Part shown: piece by piece, positions 43,132 to 51,966 of the stretch
Numbering within the stretch: the first letter of the stretch is position 1
How the letters are laid out: every line of letters starts with the position of its first letter
Notes under the pieces: model-generated
Databases searched by the model: none
What the model saw: the letters and a program-made list of their open reading frames with translations, nothing else
What the model was told of the DNA's origin: nothing
NCBI RefSeq assembly: GCF_038958875.1
Contig: NZ_CP152407.1
Location: 2,611,501 to 2,675,500, forward strand
Length of the DNA stretch: 64,000 nt
Direction: 5' to 3'
DNA from: Acidovorax sp. FHTAMBA
GTDB lineage: Bacteria; Pseudomonadota; Gammaproteobacteria; Burkholderiales; Burkholderiaceae_C
Translations under genes and position numbers: made by a program

Positions 43132-44463
43132 TCACTGCGCCAGTGCCACGCCACCGGCCAGCCGTTCGCTGACCACGCTGCGCACCGGGCCGGGCGCGCC
43201 TTGCAGCAGCGCCGGCCACTGGCTGCGCGCCAGTTTCACCACATCGCGCAGCAGGGCCAGGTGCCGGGGCACGCGCAGCAGCCCGGCGGATTTCATCAGG
43301 CCTTCCATGTCGGCCCAGGTCAGCGCCCGCAGAGTGTTGTCGATGGCGCGGTTCATGCCGTACTGGCTGGGCGGCACCCCCTCAAAAAATGCTGCCACGC
43401 ACACCGGGTCGTACACCGGGGCCAGCTGGGGCAAGCGGCCGTCGGGGTACACCAGGGCCCAGTTTTTCAGGTGGGCATCGGTATTGCCCATCAATATGAA
43501 AGCCACCATGCGCGCCAGAAACTCGCGCGTGTCCTGCACCGGCTGGCGGCTCAGGCGGTTGAGCACGCGCAGCATGGTGGCCCAGTCCTGCAGCGCGCCC
43601 TTGCCATGGGCTTTGCCGTACTTTTGCCGGGGGGTATAGCCCAGCACCTGGTTGAACTCCTCCATGTGCACCCGGGCGCCGCCGGGCAGGTGGTCAAAGC
43701 GCTGCACGGCCAGAATTTCGTTGAACGGCACGGTCTCGGGCAGGTCGGCCTCGGCGCGGGTGATCACGCGCACATCCGCGCAATGCAGGCCCAGCGCCAG
43801 GCACAGCTGGTAGCCGGTGAACTCGTTGGCTACCAGGTCGGGGTGGGCCGTGGTGGGCAGCTTCAGGATCACGCTGCCCGCCGCGCCCTGGCGGCGCACG
43901 GTGTAGCGGCGGCCGTCCTGCACCGCGCTGAACTTGGTCACCACGCCGGGCAGCGAGGCGGCGTCTTCCACCGGGTATTCCACAAACCCCGGCTCCAGCA
44001 CATCGAGGCCCTGGGTGGTGTGCCAGTGGCGCACCACGTCCGGGATGCCGTCTTGGGCGGGCACGGGCTCCACCTCCAGCGCGCCCATCAGGTCGTGGCC
44101 TGCGGCGGCCAGCAGCTCGAACTCGTCGTCGGGGCTGCAGCCGCGCTCGCGCGCCAGGCGCTCGCGGTTGTGGCCCTCGGGCAGCAGGTTCTGAAAATAC
44201 ACCGGCCAGCGCCCATCGGTGCGCACCAGCCGCGCATCGCGCGCCGACGCCAGAATCTGCTGCGTGGCCGCCTCGTCGGCACCCTGAAAGCTCAGCGACA
44301 GGGTGGGGCGCTGCGGGTTGCGGATATAGCTCTCGTCAAACGACACGCGCAGGATGTCGCCGTACTGCGAGAGGTAGCCAATGGGCTCGCGACCGCCCGC
44401 CGACCCGTCCGCGTTCGCCGGGCGGTGCAGGTACAGGCGCAGGTAGCGGATGGAGGTGGTCAT
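43132..44463 (-). CDS. hipA: HipA-family serine/threonine kinase toxin
   Basis: The 443-residue protein of the HipA type phosphorylates a host protein in known cases (glutamyl-tRNA synthetase for E. coli HipA). The kinase motif NTDAHLKNWAL carries the catalytic Asp and metal-binding Asn, and YDPVC follows as the DFG-like loop. The N-terminal subdomain (PIGYLSQYGDILRVSFDESY) is typical. The preceding hipB-like antitoxin gene ends nine bases upstream. Confidence 0.92.
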   Translation of the reverse strand: MTTSIRYLRLYLHRPANADGSAGGREPIGYLSQYGDILRVSFDESYIRNPQRPTLSLSFQGADEAATQQILASARDARLVRTDGRWPVYFQNLLPEGHNRERLARERGCSPDDEFELLAAAGHDLMGALEVEPVPAQDGIPDVVRHWHTTQGLDVLEPGFVEYPVEDAASLPGVVTKFSAVQDGRRYTVRRQGAAGSVILKLPTTAHPDLVANEFTGYQLCLALGLHCADVRVITRAEADLPETVPFNEILAVQRFDHLPGGARVHMEEFNQVLGYTPRQKYGKAHGKGALQDWATMLRVLNRLSRQPVQDTREFLARMVAFILMGNTDAHLKNWALVYPDGRLPQLAPVYDPVCVAAFFEGVPPSQYGMNRAIDNTLRALTWADMEGLMKSAGLLRVPRHLALLRDVVKLARSQWPALLQGAPGPVRSVVSERLAGGVALAQ

Positions 44464-44472
44464 GGGGTAGGG

Positions 44473-44775
44473 TCAGCGGCGCAGACTATCCACCACCGAG
44501 GGCGGCGCATCCGCGCCCTCCGGCTGGCCCAGAAACTTGCCCCCCGACTGGATGAACGCCGCAAGGCTGGGCCGCAGGCTGCTGGGCACGGCAATGATGT
44601 CCATGCCCAGCACGCGGGCCATCTCGGCCAGGGTGGAATAGCGCGGGTCCAGGTCGCCGCCTTCGGTGCGCTGCACCGTCATGCGGCTAAGGCCCGCGCG
44701 CTCGGCCAGCTCGGCCTGCGTCATCTGGTGGGCCTTGCGGGCTGCGGCCAGGGTGGGGATGAGGTCGGTTTGCAT
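44473..44775 (-). CDS. hipB: HipB-like antitoxin (HTH-XRE)
   Basis: The 100-residue protein has an XRE helix-turn-helix (MTQAELAERAGLSRMTVQRT). It should bind HipA and repress the operon. ATG at 44775 lies three bases from a perfect 12-bp dyad, a likely operator. Confidence 0.9.
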   Translation of the reverse strand: MQTDLIPTLAAARKAHQMTQAELAERAGLSRMTVQRTEGGDLDPRYSTLAEMARVLGMDIIAVPSSLRPSLAAFIQSGGKFLGQPEGADAPPSVVDSLRR

Positions 44776-44778
44776 GAT

Positions 44779-44790
44779 CGTATTTATACG
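44779..44790. promoter_or_regulatory. Dyad at the hipB start, candidate operator
   Basis: CGTATTTATACG (CGTAT-TT-ATACG) is a perfect dyad just upstream of the hipB ATG, within an AT-rich stretch (about 44770-44825). A similar TATTTGTATAAAA occurs at about 43114, before the GGDEF gene, so both could be bound by HipB. Confidence 0.5.
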
Positions 44791-44869
44791 CTTTTTTAGA
44801 CAAAAGCGCATTGTTATATGCAAATTGACCGCCCGTGTGACGGCTAGCATGCGCGGCCACGGCCGCCGT

Positions 44870-44961
44870 GCAGTGGCCGCCGTGCCATCGCCGCCGAGCA
44901 GTGGCGGCCGTGTAATCGCCGCCGTGAAATTAGCGCCGGTAGTGCCGCCGGTAGTGCCGGT
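44870..44961. repeat. Degenerate 14-bp tandem repeat
   Basis: Four successive 14-base units (GCAGTGGCCGCCGT, GCCATCGCCGCCGA, GCAGTGGCGGCCGT, GTAATCGCCGCCGT) are followed by decaying units of 15, 12 and 9 bases. They fill the space between the hipB promoter and the end of mobA. No gene is seen in it. Confidence 0.75.
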
Positions 44962-44971
44962 GCCCGGTGGC

Positions 44972-46867
44972 TCAGCCCTGCATGAACGGGGCAAAAAACC
45001 CCGTCAGCCCAGCGTGGTCGCCCAGCGGCACCACGTGTGCCACGTACTGGTCCGGGCGCACGATGACCAGGGCGCCCTGCGCGCGGTCCACGCCGCGCAG
45101 GTCAAAGATGTCGGCGTTGCCGGTGGGGCTGGCGCAAAAGACCTTTTCATAGTCGAGCAGGCCGTAGCGGCCCTTGGCGGGCAGCAGCAAGGGCGGCAGG
45201 GCGTCCATGGCCACATCGCGGTGGCTTTGCTGGAAGATGGCGCGCAGGTCGAACACGGCGTCCACATCCTGGCCCGCGCGGGTGTAGCGGCGCACGGGGG
45301 AGTCGGGCGATTCTGCGAGGAACCTGCACAGCGCGCGCACACCGGTCTGTTCGTCGTGCAGATCCTGGGCGCCCGCAAAGGCGTAAAGGCGCCAGCGGCC
45401 GTCGGCCTTGCCCGCGTGGCCCAGGTGCACGGGCCGGGCGTCGCTTGCCCGCACCACCGGGGCTGAATGGAAACGTGTGCCGATCACAAACCCGGTGGCC
45501 AGGCCCTGGTGCGTGGCGGGGCCGGTGATGACCGATGCTTGGTAATGCGTGCCCACGCCCGCAGTGAAGCGGCCGTGCTGCTCAAAATACCGCTGGAACT
45601 CCTTGGGGTCCACCGCGCCAGAGCGGTCGCTGAACATCGTGGCCCATTCGCGGTCGAAGTCGATCAGCTGCTGCGCCACCACCTGGCGCTCGCTGGAATA
45701 GGTGTGCAGCAGCTCGGGCCTGCACTGCCCGCGCAGCACGGCGGCCAGCTTCCAGCCCAGGTTGAAGGTGTCCTGCATCGAAAAATTCATGCCCTGGCCC
45801 GCCTTGGGGCTGTGGGTGTGGCACGCGTCGCCCGCGATGAAGACGCGCGGCAGCGGCGCGCCGGGGCCTTCTTCCAGCACATCGTCGTATTTGTCGCAAA
45901 TGCGCTGGCCGATCTCGTACACCGACCACCACGGCACCTCTTTCACGTCCAGGGTGTAGGGGTGCAGCACACGCTGGGCGCTGGCGATGAGTGCATCAAG
46001 CGTGATGTTGCGGTGCGCCACCCGCTCGTCCTCGCCCAGCTTGTCCATCTCGACATACAGGCGCACCATGTGGCCGCCTTCGCGCGGGATGACCAGCACA
46101 TTGCCGTGGGCAGACTGGATGGCCGCCTTGTAGCGGATGTCCGGGAAGTTGGTGGTGGCCAGCACGTCCATCACGCCCCAGGCGTGGTTGGCCGAGTCGC
46201 CCACCAGTTGCCGCCCGATGGCCTTGCGCACCCCGCTGCGCGCACCGTCGCAGCCCACCACATAGCGCGCCTGCACGGTTTCGATCTGGCCCGCATGGGC
46301 GCCATCGGTGCGCTCCAGCCGCACCGTAACGGGGTAGTCGGCCTGGCTCGGGTCTACCGTGGCATCGACAAAACGGCGGCTGTAGTGGGGCTCCAGGCGG
46401 CTGGGCGCGTTGCGCATCACGTCCAGGTAAAAGTCATGCACCCGCGCCTGGTTGAGCACCACGTGCGGAAACTCCGACAGGCCATCCTCCGTGTCCTGCA
46501 CCCGCCCGTGGCGGGCAATCTGGCCGGGCTGGTTTTCGTCAGGCTTCCAGAAAGTCACCTCGTTGATCCAGCAGGCCTCCTTCAGCACCCGCTCGCTGAA
46601 GTCAAACGCCTCAAACATCTCCATGGTGCGGCAGGCAATGCCGTCGGCCTGCCCCAGCTGCAGCGGGCCATCCTTTTGCTCGACGATGCAGGTGTGAATC
46701 TCCGGGAACGCCGCCAGCTGCGCCGCCAGCGTGAGGCCCGCAGGGCCACAGCCCACGATCAGCACATCCACCTTTGACGGCGCCGCGTCGGTGTGCGGCA
46801 GCGCCCCGGGCGCGGCTGCGTGGATCAAGGGGTCGCCAGGCTGAAAGCCATTCAGGTGGAATTGCAT
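44972..46867 (-). CDS. mobA: 3-hydroxybenzoate 4-monooxygenase (MobA-like)
   Basis: The 631-residue flavin monooxygenase has VDVLIVGCGPAGLTLAAQLA (FAD), VVGCDGARSGVRKAIG (DG motif) and VFIAGDACHTHSPKAGQGMN. The C-terminal thioredoxin-like domain is of the phenol-hydroxylase type. Sequence along the whole length resembles my recollection of MobA from Comamonas testosteroni, which converts 3-hydroxybenzoate to protocatechuate. A MarR regulator gene like mobR is divergent, as in that organism. ATG at 46867 is the matching start. Confidence 0.88.
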   Translation of the reverse strand: MQFHLNGFQPGDPLIHAAAPGALPHTDAAPSKVDVLIVGCGPAGLTLAAQLAAFPEIHTCIVEQKDGPLQLGQADGIACRTMEMFEAFDFSERVLKEACWINEVTFWKPDENQPGQIARHGRVQDTEDGLSEFPHVVLNQARVHDFYLDVMRNAPSRLEPHYSRRFVDATVDPSQADYPVTVRLERTDGAHAGQIETVQARYVVGCDGARSGVRKAIGRQLVGDSANHAWGVMDVLATTNFPDIRYKAAIQSAHGNVLVIPREGGHMVRLYVEMDKLGEDERVAHRNITLDALIASAQRVLHPYTLDVKEVPWWSVYEIGQRICDKYDDVLEEGPGAPLPRVFIAGDACHTHSPKAGQGMNFSMQDTFNLGWKLAAVLRGQCRPELLHTYSSERQVVAQQLIDFDREWATMFSDRSGAVDPKEFQRYFEQHGRFTAGVGTHYQASVITGPATHQGLATGFVIGTRFHSAPVVRASDARPVHLGHAGKADGRWRLYAFAGAQDLHDEQTGVRALCRFLAESPDSPVRRYTRAGQDVDAVFDLRAIFQQSHRDVAMDALPPLLLPAKGRYGLLDYEKVFCASPTGNADIFDLRGVDRAQGALVIVRPDQYVAHVVPLGDHAGLTGFFAPFMQG

Positions 46868-46927
46868 GGTCAAGGAGGTTTGTGAGGGGAAGAAAGAAAG
46901 GGCGGCGGAACGAGCGAAAGACCAATA

Positions 46928-46960
46928 AATCAGTATTCTGAACGTCAGTATACGTACGAT
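46928..46960. promoter_or_regulatory. Candidate MobR operator region
   Basis: TCAGTAT occurs twice 15 bases apart (46930-46936 and 46945-46951). The first lies in a TCAG-N4-CTGA dyad; the second runs into overlapping palindromes GTATAC, TACGTA and CGTACG. The region lies between the divergent mobA and mobR starts. Confidence 0.5.
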
Positions 46961-47003
46961 ATCCCGGTGACACAATCCACCCATTCCCCAGAACCCCTGT
47001 GCC

Positions 47004-47465
47004 ATGGCCCTGCAACCGCCCACCGACCGCCCCGAACTCCCGCAATTTCCCGGCCACTGCATACGCCGCCTGCAGCAGGCGGCGGTGGCCGTGTTCATGC
47101 AGGACGCCGAGGCCAGCGCCATCACGCCCGTGCAGTTTGCGGTGCTCTACACCCTGGCCGACCAGCCCGGCATCGACCAGCGCACGCTGGCGCGCGAGGT
47201 GCACTTTGATACGTCCACGATCGGCAGCGTGGTAGACCGCATGGAGGCCCGCGGGCTGCTGACGCGCAGCCTCTCAGACCACGACCGCCGCGTGCGCCTG
47301 CTGCACCTCACCGACGACGGCGCACAGCTGCTCGAGCGCATGGTGCCCAGCGTGCTGCGTGTGCAAGACCGCATCCTCGCGCCACTCACCCCGGCAGAGC
47401 GCGAAGAATTCATGCGCCTGGCGCAGCGGGTGGTGGCGCACCATGGCGCGTCGGGCGGCGACTGA
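47004..47465 (+). CDS. mobR: MarR-family regulator (MobR-like)
   Basis: The 153-residue winged-helix protein has the MarR DNA-binding segment (TLAREVHFDTSTIGSVVDRM) and the DHDRRVRLLHLTDDG wing. It is divergent from mobA, as MobR is in Comamonas. MobR represses mobA and is relieved by 3-hydroxybenzoate in the known case; the same is likely here. Confidence 0.88.
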   Translation: MALQPPTDRPELPQFPGHCIRRLQQAAVAVFMQDAEASAITPVQFAVLYTLADQPGIDQRTLAREVHFDTSTIGSVVDRMEARGLLTRSLSDHDRRVRLLHLTDDGAQLLERMVPSVLRVQDRILAPLTPAEREEFMRLAQRVVAHHGASGGD

Positions 47466-47495
47466 GACAGAGCGCTGCGGCGCGCACCCGGCGCC

Positions 47496-50400
47496 TTACC
47501 CCCGCCAGGCCGTAACGCCCCCTCCCGCCACCGCCTGCGCCCGGCCCAGCGCCTCCAGCGTTTGCAGCAGCGTGGGCAGGCCCTTCTTCCACGGGCCCCG
47601 GCCTTTGAAGCGGGCCTCGATGGCGCTCAATGTGAGCGGGGTGGGGCTGGCGGCCAGCGCATCGGCCACGGCGCGCACCTGCTCGGGCAGCGTGGCGGGC
47701 CAGGGGTTTTGAGCCGCGGGTTTGGATTGCTCAGTTTTTGATAGCGGTTTTTCACTATCAAAATCAGCCTCTGGCGCTTGATCCTCTTGCGCCAGCAGCT
47801 CCTGTTTTTGCAGTGAATTTTGCGGGTTTTGAAAGTCGGGCCGCAGCCAGCGCACGCGGCCCTGGGCTTCTTCTGCGGCGCGCTGGGTGTTGAGCTGCAC
47901 CAGGTGGGCCAGGATGTCGTCGGTGGTTGCGGTGGCGGGCAGGCCGTAGGCCGCCAGCACGGCGGCGTCCAGCTCGTCGTGCAGCTCGCGCAGCACGCCC
48001 ACCAGGCCCTGGGCGTGCTGGGTTTTCTCTTTGGCCGTGAGCGCGCGGCCTTCGTGCAGGGCGGCCAGCACGTTGTAGAGGCCGGTGAGGGTGAGGCCGG
48101 TGTTGCCGGATTCGGGGGCGAGAACGCGCTTGCGATGCTGGTCGATTTGCGCGGCGAGGTGGGCGATGCGTTCCCGCAGGGCAGGGGTCAGGCCGGTGTC
48201 TTCGTCGGGGAAGGGGAAGGTTTCGAAGCAGCGGGATTTGACGTAAACAGGATCGTTGCCGACGCCGAGCCAGCTACCAACCGCCAGTGCCCAATCGCCG
48301 TGGAGCCGACTGGAAAGGACGCCCAGTGCAAACGTGTCTTGTAGGGCGATAGCCACGAGCTTGTTATCGGGCAGAACGCTGGCGTCGAGGAACTGGAATG
48401 TGCGGTGTTTGGCGGTTTCGACCGTGGCGATGTAGCGGGGTAGGCCAGCGAGTTGCCTGCGAAGCACTTTGCGTGGTTCGCCAAACACCCACCAGTTATC
48501 TCGGTAGCTGGCTCTGTTGTTGCGATCTCGCTCAGGCTTTACGTTCTCCAGCAACCATTGATATGCCGCAGGTTGTTGTTCTCTCAATTCTTCTGCTGTC
48601 AGTCCAAAAGCATCGATGACCATAACGCCGCGCGGTTTGTCCGTCAGGTCGCGACCATTGCGGTAATGGCGAATGAGAGGGAAGTTGCCCAACGTTGCGG
48701 CTTGTTCCGGTTCCACAATGAAGCCCGCACCGAACAACTGAACGCCGCGATTGCTGAGGTTTAGGTTGGCGTTCAGTGCGTGGGCGCGAGCCACATTGGC
48801 CCCAGCACTCAAGTCGGCATGAATCACCCCGGTGCGCTCGGCAAGCGCTACAGCAACTTCCCCGTGCTCACCGGGCCTCTCGTCCGTCACCGTGAGCAAT
48901 TGCCCTTCGCCCGCACCGGGCGCAGCTACCGTCATGGCAATGCGCACGGCTGCGCCGTTGGCGCCGTCCACCCACGGGTGGTCGGGAATCGCCATGACCA
49001 GATGCAGTGGCTGCACCGTTTGAATTGTCGCTTTCGTGGGGGGGGGTGACAATCTTGCCTCAACCACGCGCCGGTTGAACGTCTGGCGCAGGCTGTTGGT
49101 GGTGATCAACCCCATGCGCCGCGTGTGACCTGCGGCCACTTGGGCAGCGGCGTGGTGCCACCAGAACATCACGAAGTCCGCGCTCTCGGGCACCTCGGGC
49201 CAAGCGCCACGCAGGGCTTGCACGTAGCCATCGCCCAAGGCGGCGCGCATGCTGGCGGCGCCAATGAACGGCGGGTTCCCCACAATGAAATCCGCCTGCG
49301 GCCACAGCGCCTGCCGGGCGCCCACGTAGCGCCATTGCGGCACCTGGGCGGCTTCGTCGGGCACTTGTCCGCCCGTCACAGGGTGGGTTTTGAACGTGGT
49401 GCCGTCCCAGCGGCTGAGCAACTGGCCGGCGTCGTCATAAGCGAGTTCTTGCGCATCCCAGGCCAGCACGGCGTCGCGGCATTCGATGTTGCCGTAGTTG
49501 TGCACCACGGGCTCGGCCACGGCGGCGTTGCCGCGGGTGCGGATGTGCCATTGCAGGTAGCCAATCCACAGCACCAGCTCGGCCAGGGCGGCGGCGCGTT
49601 CGTTCAGTTCGATGCCGCGCAGTTGCTGCAGGGTGACGGTTTCGCCTTCAAAGCCGAGCTGGTCTTGCGTGTGGCCAAGGGCTTCGAGCTGGTTGACGAC
49701 TTCGCCCTCCAGGCGCTTCAGGTGTTCCAGCGTCACATACAAGAAGTTGGCGCTGCCACAGGCCGGGTCGAGCACGCGGGTGGTGCACAGCTGGTGGTGG
49801 AATTTTTTGACTTCGGCGCGGGCCTCGGCCAGCTTGGCTTCTGCCGCCTTGCCTTGCAGCGCGGCGGCTTCGTGGGCCAGCACCAGGGCGGCAGCCTGGG
49901 CGTTGGCCCAGTCGGCGCGCAGGGGTTCGATCACGGTGGGCAGCACCAGGCGCTCTACGTAAGCGCGGGGCGTGTAGTGCGCGCCCAGGGCGTGGCGCTC
50001 GGTGGGGTCCAGGGCGCGCTCCAGCAGGGTGCCGAAGATGGCGGGCTCCACCTCGCGCCAGTTCGATTTTGCGGCGGCAATGAGCAAATCAATCTGCTCG
50101 GGGGTGAGCAGCAGGCTGTAGCCGTCTTGCCCCGCGCCCTTGAACAGCTTGCCGTTGAAGTGCAGCACGGGCTTGGCAAGGGCCGCGCTGAAGCCGCCCC
50201 GGTCCATGTCGGCCCACAGAATGCGCAGCATGTGCTGCAAGGTGGCGGGGTCGCCCCTGTGGGTTTGCAGCAGGCCCAGAAAGGCGCCTTTGGGCAGCAG
50301 CTCCACGTCTTCGGCAAACATGGAAAAAAGGCAGCGGGTGAGATAGGCTGCTACTGTTTCAGGAGCTATTGGCGCTTGCTGCATAAGCGCTGGAGGCTGA

Positions 50401-51059
50401 TTTGGCTTGAAGTTTGCGCCATTGCCTTCGAGCGACTTGGCCAGCTGCGCCAGCAGCGCGGCCACTTCGCGGGTGACCTGGGCGCTGATGCGGGCGGGGT
50501 TGAGGCTGTCGGGGTCGGTCCAGATGCGGCGCAGGCGGTCTTGCACCTCGGGCCGGGCCAGGTCGGCCAGCTGGAGGCGGTGGCTGCGCGGGTCGGGGTA
50601 GGGGGTGTAGGTGCCGCCGGTTTTGCTGAACTCGGCATACACCTCGATCACGGTGCCCACATCGACCACCAGCACAAAGGGCGGGCGGCCCTCGGCGCCG
50701 GGCAGGGCGCGGGCGTAGGCCTCACCCTGGCTGCGGGCGCGCAGCAGGCCGTCGTCAAAGCCTTTGGTGTGGCTGCCGGCCTTGAGTTTTTTGGCCTCCA
50801 GCACAAAGTGGCCGCGCCGGTAGCAGTCAATGCGGCCGGCGCTGGTGCTGCCGTCGCCATGGGCAAACGTCACAGGGCGCTCGAACATGTAGGTTTGCTC
50901 GGGCGTGGGGTGGGGCTTGTCCACACCGAGCAACTGGCACAGGTCCATCACAAAGCTTTGCGCGGTGGCCAGTTCGCTGGCGGTGTTGTGTTGCCAGCGC
51001 TGGATGAAGGCGTGGGCGGCGGCTGTGGTGGTGGTGTGGTCTCCCATGCCGGGGATCAT
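47496..51059 (-). CDS. MmeI-like type IIG/IIL restriction-modification enzyme
   Basis: About 1187 residues combine cutting, methylation and target recognition. N-terminal nuclease residues are in [17 protein letters not shown] (D and ExK). [17 protein letters not shown] is the SAM motif and GNPPFIGA the adenine-N6 catalytic motif. The following segment (about 48230-49030) is only about 50% G+C and should hold the target-recognition domain; [20 protein letters not shown] is near its end. A run of nine G (49038-49046) lies in the frame. Two palindromic repeats (copies I and J) are in frame. Start may be GTG 51065, ATG 51059 or ATG 51047. No separate nuclease gene is needed or seen. Confidence 0.87.
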   Translation of the reverse strand: MIPGMGDHTTTTAAAHAFIQRWQHNTASELATAQSFVMDLCQLLGVDKPHPTPEQTYMFERPVTFAHGDGSTSAGRIDCYRRGHFVLEAKKLKAGSHTKGFDDGLLRARSQGEAYARALPGAEGRPPFVLVVDVGTVIEVYAEFSKTGGTYTPYPDPRSHRLQLADLARPEVQDRLRRIWTDPDSLNPARISAQVTREVAALLAQLAKSLEGNGANFKPNQPPALMQQAPIAPETVAAYLTRCLFSMFAEDVELLPKGAFLGLLQTHRGDPATLQHMLRILWADMDRGGFSAALAKPVLHFNGKLFKGAGQDGYSLLLTPEQIDLLIAAAKSNWREVEPAIFGTLLERALDPTERHALGAHYTPRAYVERLVLPTVIEPLRADWANAQAAALVLAHEAAALQGKAAEAKLAEARAEVKKFHHQLCTTRVLDPACGSANFLYVTLEHLKRLEGEVVNQLEALGHTQDQLGFEGETVTLQQLRGIELNERAAALAELVLWIGYLQWHIRTRGNAAVAEPVVHNYGNIECRDAVLAWDAQELAYDDAGQLLSRWDGTTFKTHPVTGGQVPDEAAQVPQWRYVGARQALWPQADFIVGNPPFIGAASMRAALGDGYVQALRGAWPEVPESADFVMFWWHHAAAQVAAGHTRRMGLITTNSLRQTFNRRVVEARLSPPPTKATIQTVQPLHLVMAIPDHPWVDGANGAAVRIAMTVAAPGAGEGQLLTVTDERPGEHGEVAVALAERTGVIHADLSAGANVARAHALNANLNLSNRGVQLFGAGFIVEPEQAATLGNFPLIRHYRNGRDLTDKPRGVMVIDAFGLTAEELREQQPAAYQWLLENVKPERDRNNRASYRDNWWVFGEPRKVLRRQLAGLPRYIATVETAKHRTFQFLDASVLPDNKLVAIALQDTFALGVLSSRLHGDWALAVGSWLGVGNDPVYVKSRCFETFPFPDEDTGLTPALRERIAHLAAQIDQHRKRVLAPESGNTGLTLTGLYNVLAALHEGRALTAKEKTQHAQGLVGVLRELHDELDAAVLAAYGLPATATTDDILAHLVQLNTQRAAEEAQGRVRWLRPDFQNPQNSLQKQELLAQEDQAPEADFDSEKPLSKTEQSKPAAQNPWPATLPEQVRAVADALAASPTPLTLSAIEARFKGRGPWKKGLPTLLQTLEALGRAQAVAGGGVTAWRG
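47733..47812. repeat. Palindromic repeat copy I, in frame near the 3' end of the restriction gene
   Basis: On the gene strand AGGAGCTGCTGGCGCAAGAG and GATCAAGCGCCAGAGGCTGA match the repeat. Beside it, TTTTGATAG (47736-47744) and CTATCAAAA (47755-47763) form a perfect 9-bp inverted repeat. The gene reads [18 protein letters not shown], the opposite strand to copy J. Confidence 0.8.
49038..49046. other. Nine-G homopolymer in the restriction-modification gene
   Basis: The coding strand reads nine C, encoding Pro-Pro-Pro after the methyltransferase core (around residue 671). A change of one base would shift the frame and truncate the protein before the recognition domain. Such tracts switch type IIG enzymes in other bacteria. 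Confidence 0.7.
50349..50412. repeat. Palindromic repeat copy J, in frame in the restriction gene
   Basis: GGAGCTATTGGCGCTTGCTG, then CATAAGCGCTGGAGGCTGAT and TTGGCTTGAAG on the plus strand. The gene strand reads [18 protein letters not shown], matching the GluQ insertion. Confidence 0.92.
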
Positions 51060-51126
51060 AGCCACGGGGCGGGCGATGGCCGGTGCCTGCGCGCTATGGA
51101 GTTGGCTTCGTTCAAACTGAAATAAA

Positions 51127-51187
51127 CCCGTTCGGGCTGAGCCTGTCGAAGCCTCGCGCAGCGCTTCGAGAGGCTCAGCGAGAACGG
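51127..51187. repeat. Inverted-repeat hairpin between restriction and doc genes
   Basis: CCCGTTCGGGCTGAGCCTGT (continuing CGAAGC) pairs imperfectly with GCTTCGAGAGGCTCAGCGAG (continuing AACGG). The CTGAGCCTGTCGAAG word is one I recall as a dispersed intergenic repeat in many proteobacteria. It may end transcription from both sides. Confidence 0.7.
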
Positions 51188-51212
51188 TTCAACGGGGTTT
51201 CACGGGACTCCA

Positions 51213-51599
51213 TCAGGCGCGGCGCTTTGCGTGCTGGCGCAGCCAGGCGGCGAAGGCGTCTTCGGGCAGGTCGCCTGCGGCGACGGAGAGCATGGTGAGC
51301 GTGGTGTCGGCCTGGCTGGCGGTGAGCCTGTACCCGTTGACGTACAGAAACAGGCCGGTGGCCAGCAGCGCGGCGCGCTTGTTTCCGTCGACAAACGGGT
51401 GATTTTTGGCCACACCCACGCCATAGCTGGCCGCGAGGGCTGCAAAGTCCGGTTCACCGTAAGCGGCGAGGTTGATGGGGCGGGCGAGCGCCGAGTCCAG
51501 CAGCCCTTCGTCCCGCATGCCCTGGCCGCCGCCGTGTTCCGCCAGGCTTTCTGCGTGCAGCAGCAGCAACGCCTGTTTGCTGATCCAGCGCCAGCTCAT
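51213..51599 (-). CDS. doc: Doc-type toxin (Fic/Doc family)
   Basis: The 128-residue protein has the active-site motif HPFVDGNKRAAL, Doc-like (NKR) rather than Fic-like (NGR). Doc toxins phosphorylate elongation factor Tu in the known case. ATG at 51599 overlaps the antitoxin's TGA by four bases (ATGA). Confidence 0.9.
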   Translation of the reverse strand: MSWRWISKQALLLLHAESLAEHGGGQGMRDEGLLDSALARPINLAAYGEPDFAALAASYGVGVAKNHPFVDGNKRAALLATGLFLYVNGYRLTASQADTTLTMLSVAAGDLPEDAFAAWLRQHAKRRA

Positions 51600-51820
51600 T
51601 TGGCCAACTGGTGAAAGGTGTCGCGGTATTCGCGCATGAACTCGCGGCCTGCGGTGATTTCTTCTTCCAGCGCCGGGTCGTAGGGCGTGAGAATGAATCC
51701 CTCGGCGCATTCGGTCAGAAAGACCGATTCGCCCTTTTGCAGCTTCAGCCGTGCCAAAGCCTCTTTGGGCAGTACAACGCCCACGGAATTGCCGATCTGG
51801 GTGAGCTTCAGGGTGTGCAT
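51596..51820 (-). CDS. AbrB/MazE-like antitoxin
   Basis: The 74-residue protein has the swapped-hairpin AbrB motif (LKLTQIGNSVGVVLPKEALARL) and a C-terminal acidic region that should bind the toxin. It is first of the two-gene operon with doc. The upstream region is AT-rich, typical of autoregulated toxin-antitoxin promoters. Confidence 0.88.
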   Translation of the reverse strand: MHTLKLTQIGNSVGVVLPKEALARLKLQKGESVFLTECAEGFILTPYDPALEEEITAGREFMREYRDTFHQLAK

Positions 51821-51966
51821 GGCGGCTCCAAGTGTTATTACGGTTGTAAATACTAACATGCCAACCAGCCCATGGCCAGGCGCTGGCCAGGCGCTGGGTA
51901 GCGCAGGCTGCAGCAGGCTTTGGTAACGTGGCGCCCACCCCCGCAAGAACCTGCTCTACTGCCACC

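Noticed and set aside
42931..44799. Plus-strand frame opposite hipA
   Set aside because: It mirrors HipA and the GGDEF gene; its composition is that of a reverse frame.
49125..51125. Plus-strand frame of over 650 codons opposite the restriction gene
   Set aside because: It has Gly/Ala/His-rich shadow composition and no motifs, while the minus strand has nuclease and methyltransferase motifs.
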